A DNA stretch of 64,000 nt from Cornus controversa (Eukaryota > Streptophyta > Magnoliopsida > Cornales > Cornaceae). Position 1 is the stretch's first letter; every line of letters starts with the position of its first letter. The position numbers and the translations under genes were made by a program. The notes under the pieces were generated by a model that saw only the letters and a list, made by a program, of their open reading frames with translations, did no database searches and was not told the DNA's origin. The stretch is taken from contig CM048846.1 in the NCBI GenBank assembly GCA_026545225.1, forward strand, positions 18,898,501 to 18,962,500, given 5' to 3'. This document shows positions 46,691 to 58,880 of the stretch, in pieces.

Positions 46691-46932
46691 AATACACTAA
46701 TAATATAATATTTGACATTATTTGTATAAAATTTTTGTCTATGATATTTAATTTTGTATATCACTTTTGAAAAAATGATTTATTACTGTTTTCTCACACC
46801 ATAATATGAATAATACACTAGTAATATAATATTTGACATTATTTGTATAAAATTTTTGTCTATGATATTTAATTTTGTATATCATTTTTGAAAAAATGAT
46901 TTATTACTGTTTTCTCACACCATAATATGAAT
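46691..46932. repeat. 121-bp tandem duplication in unit B
   Basis: Two nearly identical copies of a unit beginning aatacacta(a/g)taatataat. Unit A has one copy (about 11180-11310), so this expansion is private to unit B. Confidence 0.8.
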
Positions 46933-48835
46933 ATCTTACCTTCGTATCAATAAATAATCTCTAATTATAATTGAAGTTAGTAAACTAATTTGCAGCATTG
47001 GCTGATAATGTTATTTTATTATGAATTGAAGATCACGGATTCGAAATAAAAAACGACTACTCTGAATGTATATCTAACTCTACCCGACACCACTGGACTC
47101 AACATAGCTACACTCATATTTACCAAATATTTTTTTGGAAAAAATTGACACTATTTAATTTAAAACTTTATGGGTCTAAGGATGAATTTTATCCAGTTCC
47201 TTTCCATTGTTGAGGTGGAGTGTTCCATTAAGCAAAGGACAGATCGAGCTTTCTGTGTCAACGGAAGCTAGATAAAAATTTTTTTAAATGTTTTGAGTCA
47301 ACGTTGTTGTTTTTATTTAACCGTTTTTTATATTGCCTTCAACACGAGAATATCTACTATATATGCGTGTACAACACGCAAAGTCTAAATTCAGCCTGTG
47401 TATTTACATTAAGTATATTATAAACGTACTCCTTTAACACCCCCAAAGTGTTTTCAATGTTGTCATTTTGTTCTCCCTTTACTCTACGATCATTTCAAAA
47501 CCTTAATTTCTCAACTCTCTCTCTCACATTTTTTTCCCTTAGCCTTTTCAAAATTTTGATAGTTTGTATAGGTTAAGTCAACTGATGAATGATTCGGCGA
47601 AGGTATCATATTCAGACTGGATCTAGTCTATCCAATTCGAATTCAATAAGGAATATGTATATACAACTCGATAACTCGATGAATTATATGTTGTTTAATC
47701 GATATCTGATTTAATAATTCAATGTGTTAAAATTTGTAATTTTTGTTAAAAATTTCAAAATACAAGTTAGAAAAAGCAAGAAAGAGAGAGAAGACCAGAA
47801 AATATTAACAAGAAAAGAGAATAAAGATCAAATATTTGATTCTTACTTAAAGGGAAAATAAGAAAGAGTGAGAAAATTTAATAGAAGGAAGAAAATAATT
47901 AAAAATATCCAGAAAACTAAAATACTACGTAACTAATGTTTTCAATTCTATGCATGTTAAAATACTATTTAAATACATGAAATGCACACCAATTGAATGA
48001 TAGATGATATATGTATAGCATATTATATATTATATTTGGTTCGATAGGACTATTATCAGATTGACCATAATTTATATCTAATTGTTAACTAAATGGACTA
48101 TCGAATTCAGATCATTTACATATTATGAGATTAAATATTCAATTCATATTCAAATTTATCAGGCATGATTCGGATCAAAATTCGATCCATTAACGAATTT
48201 AATTGAAAATTTATTAATTTATGCATTTTCTTCTACATTCAAAACCTTCATTGGAGACCATAATTATGTTTGAATCTATAATCATTGCTATGTTTGATTA
48301 AGTTATGAAGAAAAAAAAAAGCAAAAAAAAAGTAACAACCTCTGTGGGTGAAGAAGAAAAAATTGAAGAAAACTATCGTATTAGATTCACCACCTTTTGC
48401 ATTTACATAATAAAATAAAACATTAATGAATTTTTTTTTCAAACTTAGTAACACAAAAGATTAATACCTTAGACAAACTAGCACAAAAAAATCGACGAAA
48501 ATGCAATTAAAACATCCTTTTATTGTTCCTCTTTATAATTTTAATGGTGCTATACTATTTTTAAAATTCCATAAAGATAGTTGTAATTTCTCTCACTTTT
48601 TAAAAGCAATCCCTTCTTCTTTGTTTTCCTCCCACAATTTTTAAACAAATATGAATTATATTATCCCCAGTTTTTCTTTTCTTTTCTTTTCTTTTCTCCC
48701 TATCCAAGCGACCCCTTTCTAATGCACCGACAAAAACGTTACAATCGTTAGAAGGTTTGAATTTTGGGTCCCACGTCGCCACACGATGGAGCAGCGGAGA
48801 CCCGGCAATGGAGAGGAGGCGAATCCGATAGACAT
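46933..48835. other. Upstream region of NLR copy 4
   Basis: Collinear with 11290-13827 in unit A but without the 0.6-kb insertion and without the Tat element. It is the best view of the ancestral promoter of copies 3 and 4. The words cccacgtcgcc (ACGT core, about 48769) and gatagacatatgtatatg precede the leader. No coding sequence. Confidence 0.6.
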
Positions 48836-48886
48836 ATGTATATGTATCACAATATAATATTCAAATTCAGAAAGAGAGCGAATTAG
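48836..48886 (+). other. Possible upstream ORF in leader of NLR copy 4
   Basis: 17 codons including stop, ATG TAT ATG TAT CAC …, the counterpart of the ORF at 26296. It ends 187 nt before the main ATG. Its presence before copies 2, 3 and 4 suggests a shared leader feature, but the transcription start is unknown. Confidence 0.35.
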
Positions 48887-49073
48887 ATTCCTTTTAACGT
48901 TTCCTTGTGAATTGAATTCCAGGAAATTTCACAGAAATTTCTACAATTCCCATTGCTTCTTTCATACTTCATTCACAGACTTCACAGAGTGAGTTAAGAA
49001 TAAAAAACAAAAGCAGAAGATTATAAAAGAATTAGAGTTTTCTGTGAAGAAGAAAACCCTATTCTCTTAATAG

Positions 49074-52000
49074 ATGGCTGAATTACTTTCAGATGGTTTG
49101 GGAAAGGCAGTGGATGGCTTACTTTCAGATGGTTTAGGAAAGGCAGTGGATGGCTTACTTTCAGCTGTTTTGGTTGCGATAAACAAAGCCATCAAGTTCA
49201 GGTCCATACTAAAGGGACTCGAATCAACACTGAAATCAATCGAACCCGTGTTTGCTGAAGTCGAAAAGCTAAACAAAGTGTTGGATCGTCCTGTGCAAGA
49301 AACCCAAATGTTCACTGAGAAGTTAAAAAAGGCCAAGAAGCTTGTCCTCAAGTGCTCGGAAATTCGATGGTGGAATTACTTCATGACGCCCTGTTATGCT
49401 GATAAGCTCATCGAACTAGATGGTGAAATACTAAAGTTCTTTCAAATCGAGGTCCAAGGGCAGCTGATTGTGGGTACCAAGAGAATTGAGGTGAAAGTGG
49501 ATGAAATAGATGCAAAATTGAGTGGACTGGGGCTGAGGATGATGAAAGGTGGTGTTTTTACGGGTCCGTGTGGAGTTCCGGGAATTCCGAAGTTTATTGT
49601 TGGATTTGATGTGCATCTTCAAGAATTGAAGATGAGATTGCTAAAAGATGGTGTACAGGTGGTTGTGCTTTCAGCTCCTGGAGGATGCGGGAAGACTACT
49701 CTGGCGAATATGCTCTGTCATGATGTTGAAATTAAAGGTATCATCAATATAGAGATTATATCTTTGTTTTATGCCTAATTTAATTTGGTGATTTTCACCT
49801 GCAATTAGATGCAGTCTTCCCAAGCTTTGATGCAGAACTTTTATCTATGAACTTTCTAAACCTTATAATGATGTTTTACTTTATCCTTCTAGCTGATTTT
49901 ATAGTGCCATCTTTTGACAGGTATATTTACAAACAATATTTTCTTTGTCACGGTTTCCAAGATACCAACCCTCAGGGTCATTGTTCAGAATATGTTTATA
50001 CATAAATCTTTTTCGGTGCCCGAGTTTCAAAATGATGACGACGCGATCAACCAACTAGAGATCTTACTGAAGCAAATAGGACCAGATCCTGTGTTGTTGG
50101 TCTTGGATGATATGTGGTCTGGATCAGAATCTCTTATTCAGAAGTTCATGTTCCGAATTCCAGGATACAAAATATTGGTTACATCAAGATCTGAATTTCC
50201 AAGATTTAATTCTACATATAAATTGAAACTATTGAGTGATCAAGATGCCATGGCTCTTTTTTGTTACTCAGCATTTCTGCAAGATGAGAGCATGAACATG
50301 CCAGATGATCTTGTCCAAGAGGTAGAATACAGACCCTCGTATGCATGAGTTATTATTTATGTTGTTATTCATCTGTTAAACCCATGTGTTTGCACATATA
50401 GATGTGCAGTTATGATTGCATGTTTTACTATTGTATTGCCAATTTTTACACACAAACTTATCTAAATGTATTTTTCTTTTCTGCAACTTTGGATTGGTTA
50501 AATTCATTCAATTAAAGATCAAGAAGTAGAGCCTTTTGTTATATGTCTGCAAATCTACATTAGTTACATCCACTTAAGTGAAGATCAAGAATTAGAGCTT
50601 CTATTTACTTATCTGCAATACTTTGTTTTCTTTGCAAAAAACTGCAACTGATTTAATATGCCACATCAAATTGCAGATAGTGAGAGGATGTAGTGGATTC
50701 CCACTGGCCCTTACAGTGGTTGGCCGATCACTCTGTGGACAACCTGAGGCCATCTGGAGACGTACACTGACGCAATGGTCTGAAGGACAATCCATTTTTG
50801 ATTCCAACAGTGATTCGAACAATGATCTTCTTATTCGTCTCAAAACTAGCATAGATGCCTTGGATGAAAAGACTAATGTCAAGGAGTGTTTTCTGGACCT
50901 ATGTTCATTTCCCGAAGATCAAAGGATCCCTGCCACGGCTCTTATGGATATGTGGGTGGAACTTTACAACCTGGATGAAGATGGGGTATATGCCAACATC
51001 TATGAACTAGCCTCACGAAATTTGGTTAATCTTGTGTTTACAAGGTATTTTAGGTTCCTATTTTCTTTGAAGTGCCTAAATTATTATTATTATTATTGTT
51101 ATTGTTGTTGTTGTTGCGTTTAATTTGTGAATGCCCATCACACAGTGATGGCCCAGCCTATGTGAGGTGTGTCCAGCTTATGCAAGGTGTTGCATGGGCT
51201 GGAAGCTTCAAATCCCAATCTTTTACCATTGCGCAAGCAATAGCTCCTGCTTGTTAGTTTGTTCATGTGCTTATTCCTAATACCTAAGACGAATAAGCCA
51301 TCAATGCAATTGTGAGAAAGCAGCAGTAGCACCCAGTTGAGGCAGGATTAGGGAAGTCATTTAAGATGGCTTATCATGAAAAAATGACTACATATTTCAA
51401 GAGGAATAACATGATCTAAGTGGAAGGCATTTAGGGGTGAAAGAGATGCCGTGATGAATGTGAGTTGAGGTGGTAGGAGAAGACTTCATGACTGATTATT
51501 TAGTTGCAGATAAGGCCATAGATAGTCATGAATGACCAAATAGGATAAAAAAAGGAAAGCACCTATTGCAATCCCCGTTTATCTAGATGTTGGGAGTGAT
51601 GTTAGGTCTATGTATTGGAATAGTCCTAACCTAAAATTCTGTAATATTTGCACAGTGGCTGGTCTCGGACTTTAACCCATGTTCTTACTTTATAGTTCAT
51701 CTTACTATTAACTACAGTAAATAATGTCCCTGGCTTATATGACATGCTGGCAATCAAATTTTTATTATTATTATGCTAGTTTTTTTTATGAACTTCCATA
51801 TATAATGTAATTTATAGAGAATTTAGTAAGAGAGAATGTATTGGAATTTTGAACTGTTGGGATATTCCAGCTACTATTTATCCTTATTTTGTTTTCAGTC
51901 GTCTCTTGGATGTCTGAATTTTTTTGTTCTTAGTTTTTCCCAAACTAATGGAGAAGGGATGACACTAGGATATTTGCTATTACTGTATGCCAAAAAATTG

Positions 52001-53189
52001 AATTCCCCCATAAGTAATCTGTTTTTACTCCCATTCACAGGAAAGATGCAAGTAAGATTGATGGCTACTATAATAATGAGCATTTTGTCACGCTGCATAC
52101 TCTGCTCAGAGATCTGGCTATCCACCAGAGCAGCCAAAAGCGCATTGAACAGAGGAAAAGATTAATTATTGACATAAGAGGAAATGACTTCTCCAACTGG
52201 TCCATTGGACAAACGCAACCCTTCCATGCCTGCCTCTTGTCTATCTCTACAGGTTTGATTATTTTATATTGTCAATATAAAACCTCCTAGACAATATTGT
52301 GTTTGTTTCTTTTTTCCCCCAATTCACAATGTGCGGAATATTGCTTGCAGATGAAACATTCTCCTCAAGCTGGTGCAACATGCAACTACCTGAAGTTGAA
52401 GTTCTAATATTGAACTTCCGGACAAGGAACTACAGTCTGCCTCAATTCATGGAGAAAATGGAACAACTGAAGGTTCTAATCATCGCAAATTATGGTTTGC
52501 GCCAAGCTGAACTAGGCAACTTTCAGCTATTTGGTCTTTTACTCAGTCTAAAGAGAATCAAACTAGAGCATGTTTCAATTTCTTTCCTTAGTGAATCCAC
52601 ATATCAGTTCAGTAATTTGCAGAAGATGTCTTTGAACATGTGTAAAATTGGTGAGACTTTTAGGAACTGTACCTCCGAGATCGCCTATATGTTCCCAAAT
52701 CTTGTGGAGATTGATATTCACTGTTGCAGTGATCTAGTGGTATTCCCTGAGGAGCTCTGTGATATTATCTGTCTTAAGAAACTCAGCATCACTAAATGTA
52801 ATGACCTGGATGCACTTCCCCAAAGACTTGGAAACCTAACAAATTTAGAAGTGCTGAGGCTTCATTCCTGTACAGGACTAATAGGGTTGCCAGAGTCAGT
52901 TGGAAACCTCCATAAATTAAGGTTCCTTGACATTTCTGACTGCTTAACCATAAGCGAATTGCCAATACAGCTAGGTCAGCTGTGTGGTCTGCAAAGGCTA
53001 GACATGAGAGGTTGTGAATTGCGTCAGTTGCCACCGTCAGTCAAGGATCTTGGACAATTAAAGTATGTGATATGCGATGAAGACAATATCAATCTTTGGG
53101 AACCTTTTAAGATTCATCTCAATAATCTGCAGATAATTGTGCTTAAGGAAGACAAAAATTTAAACTGGCTTCCCAATCTTCCCCATTGA
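49074..53189 (+). CDS. NRG1-like helper NLR, copy 4; N-terminal duplication, LHT at MHD site
   Basis: Five exons: 49074-49737, 49921-50321, 50677-51044, 52041-52252, 52351-53189. The product is 827 aa with no stop. The RPW8 domain begins with a 12-residue block LLSDGLGKAVDG present twice (codons in 49083-49154), then LLSAVL as in copy 3. The P-loop GGCGKTTLA begins at residue 203, followed by kinase-2 LVLDDMW, GFPLAL, CFLDLCSFPEDQRIP and DMWVEL. The MHD site reads LHT (ACT at 52099-52101 replaces the Asp codon). Exon 4 has one extra Asn codon. LRRs end NLNWLPNLPH. Intron 1 is only 183 bp. Very close to copy 3. The leader is undisturbed by the retrotransposon, so this is probably the ancestral-like regulated member of the pair. 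Confidence 0.92.
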
Positions 53190-54818
53190 GAAACCTCAGG
53201 TATGTTTATTTATATTCATTTTCTTCTTCTGAAGCAAGAAATAAGCAGATGCAATTTTTTATTTTTAGTTTTTAGATACATTCCATTCTACTGCCACTGA
53301 TAAAGGCACTCAATTGCAATTAGGATTGTTGCCACTGCCACAGTTCTGATCCAAGTAATTACTGGCACTGTTCACAGCAGCACTGCATTCGTCAACCCTC
53401 CCCAAATTTCACCATCCCACTACTACCACCATTGCCATTTGAAATCTGACATTCAACCCACAATGCTCACAATTGTGCCATTGCGGCATCCACCCCATTT
53501 TTGGCACGCTTTTTTCCACTTCTGCCTCCTGTCCACTATCACTTCACCTGCACTGTCTCAATATTCAAAGTGAAACACTTCTAAGTACCTCTGTTTCCAT
53601 GTTGAGCAACACCATTGCATGATTAGTCACGATAATAATGATGAGTGGCTTGTGCAACGATGTCAATACCTCCTTAGGTTTCAAAATTGGATTTCGGCCA
53701 TGTAGTCTGCTTGGCATCTGTTACTTTGTCGTATGTAGTTAGTGGGATTTGAACAGCTCTTGAATTATTATTACTATCATCATTAAATTTTATCGGTATA
53801 TCAGTCACACCCAATTAGTAAGTACATGCACAATAACCTTAAGGGGACTTGAACAGCATGATCTAACTAGAATGATTATGAAACTCGGCATGAATTTGAT
53901 ATTACAGTATGTAGTTTGCAATAGCTATTTGCAAAGTTGTTCGGTTATTATGGTGCTTAGCTCTCAAAGGAGCTAGGACACGACAAGAAGCTATCAATGT
54001 AGTTTCATAACTAGTTGGTTTGGTCGAATAATCAAAAGAAATTTGTTTATCCACTCTATTTTGATTTGATTATGCCGATTGAATACTTAAAAATCATCCT
54101 TTTGGTTGATAGCAGAATACAGAGGAGATATAGAAGGATTAGTGAGAGACATCTGCAACTTTGCATTTGTACAGAGAGAGAATGATAAAGGGTCTTCATT
54201 TTGCTGGCAGGGCTCCCTTTGCTAGATATGAAGCTTCAATATATACGAGGAAAATTACAATGCAACGGCAATACCACATCATCCATTGACGTTGTATCAT
54301 CAGCCTATCAAATCTCTTCATATTATATTGAGTGCAGTCAATACAAATAATTATGTATATATGTATTCGATGGGTCTCGTACCACACTTTAAATCAAATG
54401 CATGTATATACGTATACTGTTGAATTGCAGTTTTTTTTTTAAGTTTGAATTAATGCTGAATTAGGTCTTCATCCTTTAAGACCACTGGTGGTGGGTGCAG
54501 GTTTCTGGAATTGGGACTATGGTCGAGGAATTCCGTAGTGAAATATAAGCACTTGCATATATGCATGTCTATATATATACATTATATTTATAATTTGTAA
54601 ATTACAAAGAAAAATACTAATAATCTAATCGGAGGGACATACTAGACCTGTCAATAAATCAAATTTTGATCTAGGATATGGATCGGATCATTCAATCCGA
54701 TAATTGGTTAAATTCGATAATGCATTAATTAAATGAATTGCATATGAATGATGGTCGATCTAATTAGATAACAATTTGATCCAATATAATATAATATATA
54801 TAATATACCATAAATATA
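53190..54818. other. 3' flank of NLR copy 4
   Basis: Collinear with 31253-32850. It contains the decayed repeat at about 53290-53640 and AT-rich sequence from 54600. No gene. Confidence 0.5.
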
Positions 54819-55946
54819 GGGAGGTGATATTCACACTCCATAGTTTTACGATTACACTCCACTTTTTTTTTTTTTTTGGATAAAATACACTAACCTCCCA
54901 TGTGATTTGCCCTAGGTGTTATGTTTGTAAAAAAGTTATACTCACCTTCCTTTTGTCTAAATATTGACTAAAATGTCCTCCAATCCATTGAAATGGTAAG
55001 GAACAACTATTTTCAAATAATGGGGGCATAATGGTAATTTTAACGTATTGAAGGGAAGTGAGTGTAACTATTTTACAAACATAACACTCGTATGTAATTA
55101 GACCAAACCTGAGGGAAGGTCAGTGTATTTTACTCTTTTCTTTTAATGAAATAACAAAAAAATCTTTAAACTCATTAATGGATCATCCTTAATTTTATAA
55201 TACCACAACTACCCTTTATACATTAAACTTCAACTATTTTTACCTTCTTCACAAATAACTTTTTTCATGGGTCATTAGGTACTTTTTTTTTTTATCTTAC
55301 CAGAAGAAATAATTTATTCACTGGAGATCACATTTTTTTTGTATTTTTTTTTGTCCTATTAAAAGAGATAATTTAATAAACAAATATAATTTTTTTTTTT
55401 GCTAAGGTAAAAAAAAATTACTTTATTCAACAAATATTGTTTTTTACTTACCTTTTTTTTAATTTTTCGGTCCTGTCAAAAGAGAAAATTTATTAAACAT
55501 AGTTATTTGTTTTTGGATAACTTTTTTTTGGAGTCCAATTAAAAGAGATAATTTATTAAACAAAAATAATATTTTTTTGCCATAGTATATGTATATATAT
55601 TTTCATGTCAAAATAGATAATTTATTCAATAGAGATAACTTTTTTTTTTGGTCTTTTTTTTCAGTTCCTGTAAAAAGAGAATTTATTCAACAGAGATGAC
55701 TTCTTCTTCTTTTTTACTTTTTTGTTTTGGATCCTGTAAAAAAAGATAACTTTTTTTTTTTATTCGGTCCAAAGAGATTGAAAACATTAAAGATGAGAAA
55801 CAGATGGGAGAATATCTAAAAGAGTAGTTGTGTAATTTTAACTTTAACTTTAATTTTAAAAACAATTTTAAAGTTAAAGTTAAAAGTGTCATTTCATTTA
55901 ATATAGGAGTACAAATATAGAAAAGGGAGTGCAAATATCGCCTCCC
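54819..55946. mobile_element. 1128-bp TIR element with 8-bp target duplication
   Basis: Ends GGGAGGTGATATTCACACTCC and, on the other strand, GGGAGGCGATATTTGCACTCC, flanked by taaatata (54811-54818, 55947-55954). Unit A is empty at this point (gataaatatattatc, about 32838). The interior is T-rich with a diverged tandem unit (roughly aaaagagataatttattcaac plus a T-run, several copies from about 55280 to 55790) and a short palindrome of ttaactttaa type near 55845-55885. No transposase. The 8-bp duplication allows hAT or Mutator type. Confidence 0.8.
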
Positions 55947-55954
55947 TAAATATA

Positions 55955-57645
55955 TTATCTAATTCTCTAATATATAATATTTACATATTTTATCTTATTT
56001 TCTTCTTCTTCTTTACTCTCTCTATTTTGTCTCTTTATTTATTTTTTAATAAAAAGCCAATTAGATATCTAAGTTCTAATATCACATTCTCTGCAGTTAG
56101 ATGTTTAAATAATTCGAATCTAATCTGATTGTGATTCGAATTCGAATAATTAGGATATGAAGTGAAACATTTTAATTTGATAATCCGATAATGATCATAA
56201 TTTGATAATTTGTTAGCTAAATAAATAAATAAATATGAATCAAGGTCAATCTGATCCATTTACAGTTCTAGGACTCATACCTACTTTCTAGCATCCCTCA
56301 AGTCTAATGGAATCGATCTATTGCTTTTATAGGAACAGTTTGATAATGTCACTCAATCTTAAAATAATGGCACGTCAACTATATATAGGATCGTGCTAAC
56401 CACAAACGGAAATCTGGCGAAGCTTAACCTCAAAGCAAGTGACTATTGCATGGGAGTGATACTCGCTACAAGTAATTTTGTAAAATTCTTTTGGGCTTAC
56501 TTAAAAAGTATATCTAATAATTCAACTTTATTATATTATTAATTCAAAATGAGTGAACTAGTTATATTGAACACAATAATGTGATATAAAGACATTAATT
56601 TACTTTAAAAAATAAAATAAAAATATTAAATGAAATGCATATTTAGCAGTATTTATGTGTCACACCTATATCGAATGAGTTTGTATTTCTTATACTGAGA
56701 AAGAACTTTTTATGTATTGTTTTTCTAATCAGGGCGTGAGTGCCTTTTTAATTATTAGACTTTTCCTTATTCGGTTTTAGATTTTCTTTAACTAATTGAT
56801 TTCTCTAGAATTTATTGTATATTCTTTCTTTAGTGTCCTTTTGGAAAGCTTCTTGAAAGATTGAAACAACTTTTCAAACTAAAGAAGATATTTTTAAAAA
56901 AATATTAGTATTTGGTGAAATAAAGAAAATAGACTTCTAATGAAACTCGAAGTCCTAAAAGTTCGTTCAAAGAAAATCGGAAAAAAAAAATTTGAAAGGA
57001 AGGCAAAATTATTTTAAGTAACGAATTTTATAGACAATTTTGCCTTTTTTATTTCATGAAACTTGCTTATTAAAAGTAATTATTAAAGATAAAATTGTCA
57101 AATTAAAATTGTGTTATTGTGAAAAGAATCTAAAATAATACCAACTTTAGGGCGAGAGATTTGAATTGCATGATAGACATTTGTAAGTGCCTGTGTGTGA
57201 GAGTAGCTAACTTAAAAATAAAATAAAAAACTGCCAATAATAGGAGTCAAGTGGGTTATTAACTATTCTCAAACAGAAAAAAGAATCAAATAAATGCTCA
57301 GATTTAATCTTCCATGTGTAATTAATATTCCAACTAAACAATCAAACACCAGATGTTAGGTCACTGTCACATATTTGTATGTTTTTGCTTTTAAAGCTAT
57401 GGTTATAAAAGCCTTCAAAGTCATTTAAAATCAGATTACAGTAATCTTCAATAGGTTCCAAAATGTAGAAATGCATAATACAATCCAAGCCAAAAGCAAT
57501 TGTCATTGAATATCATATCAACACTAATCTTCAACCGGTTCCAAAAAGTAGAAATGCATCATGCAATACAAGCCAAAAGCAGTTGGTTGAAGGGTTCAAT
57601 TGTAAAAATGGAGACTTCCTATTTGACTTTTTTTTCTTTACATCC
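55955..57645. other. Intergenic, homologous to unit A 32850-34104 and 40257-42060
   Basis: Contains the empty sites of the MULE-type MITE (about 56070) and of the Harbinger element (about 56960). No gene seen. Confidence 0.55.
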
Positions 57646-58880
57646 CCTCCGAATTGCAGACGACTCAATATAATTTGAAGATTTAATCGAAAATTATAAA
57701 AGGGGCATTTTAATATTTAATAATATCAAATAATAATTAATAATACTAATTTAAAAATTATTTTTCTTGCTTTTTGAGATACAAAGTTACTAATTAGATT
57801 TTTGTATTCAAGTTTTGTTAAAATATCTTTTTCAATAGATAATATATCGAATCCATTTAATTTTTCTTGTGATATTGTTGATCTTAGATATGATTTTATC
57901 AACTTTAATATGATTTTTGATTAACATCTTCAATTTTTTTTACTTGTTTCACTTTCTTCCAAATTTTTTTTATGTTCTTCGTAAATAATTTTCTTATCAC
58001 ACATTTGATTATCATTTTGAATCAAGTCACTAATATCTTTTTCTTTCATTGTTGTACAATCTTCTAATTCTTTTAGATGACTTTGTTGTTCTTTTGTAGA
58101 ATTTTCACCTAATTTTTTTTGTTGTTTTATTATTAGGGTTAACAAATTTATTAATAGCTTCTTTTTGAGATTAAATTAGTTTATCTATTCTTCTTTTCTT
58201 TTTAAGTTTTTCATATTCCGATTCATACTTTCTAGTAGACATGTTATGATATTTTGATATCCAAATTTTAATAATATAAATAACAATAATTACAAACAAA
58301 ATATACAATTTTATGATAACAAAAAATAATAAGACTAAAAAATAATTTAAATTAAAGAACAATATAATCTGATATTAGAAAATTTCACTATAATGCTCCT
58401 TCACTTATTTAGTAGCTTGAAATCTTCTAATAATATTATGATTGTGATGAGTGGAGAAGAAAAATATGTTACAATGAGAGACTGAGAGAAGAGAAAGATG
58501 GAGATTGGAGAGTTCGTGAAAATATAGAAAAGATAAACGTTGGAGAGAAAGAAAAAAAGTCAAAAACGTGTAAAGGAAAACAAAGAAGTAAATATGAGAT
58601 GAAAAGTTTTTCAATTTTTTAAAATTCTTGATTTGTGTATCGGTTAGTGTAAAAGTCAAAGTGTTAGTATATATTAAATATAATATTTCAGCTGGTGTAA
58701 TGAGAGGAGAGAGATTTTTTTTTAGAAAATTGCCATATTAGTTGGGGTTTTATAATAAGAGAATTTATTTTAAAATAAGTCTAATAATAGTATATCAATT
58801 TTTTTTTAGAAATTTTTATAAGGTGATATTTTTTTTGGGCCTTAGGCGACCTAAGTCGCTCAAGACGCCAGCTGGCCCAA
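57646..58880 (-). mobile_element. Truncated hAT transposon fragment
   Basis: On the minus strand it begins ttgggccagctggcgtcttg … cgacttaggtcgcctaaggc, a word pair often seen at plant hAT ends, followed by an AT-rich leader and the start of a broken transposase. The left end (57646) has no matching inverted repeat, so the 3' part is lost. The insertion abuts the TRIM-like element at 58881 and is absent from unit A. Confidence 0.55.
57930..58242 (-). pseudogene. N-terminal piece of hAT transposase (ZMYM1/TTF type)
   Basis: From an ATG at 58242 the minus strand reads MSTRKYESEYEKLKKKRRID. After a stop or frameshift it continues with an acidic, Lys/Glu-rich stretch (NSTKEQQSHLKELEDC … EEHKKNLEESE). 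This pattern resembles the N-terminal region of plant hAT transposases annotated as zinc finger MYM-type 1-like. The TTF finger and catalytic parts are absent. Confidence 0.5.
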
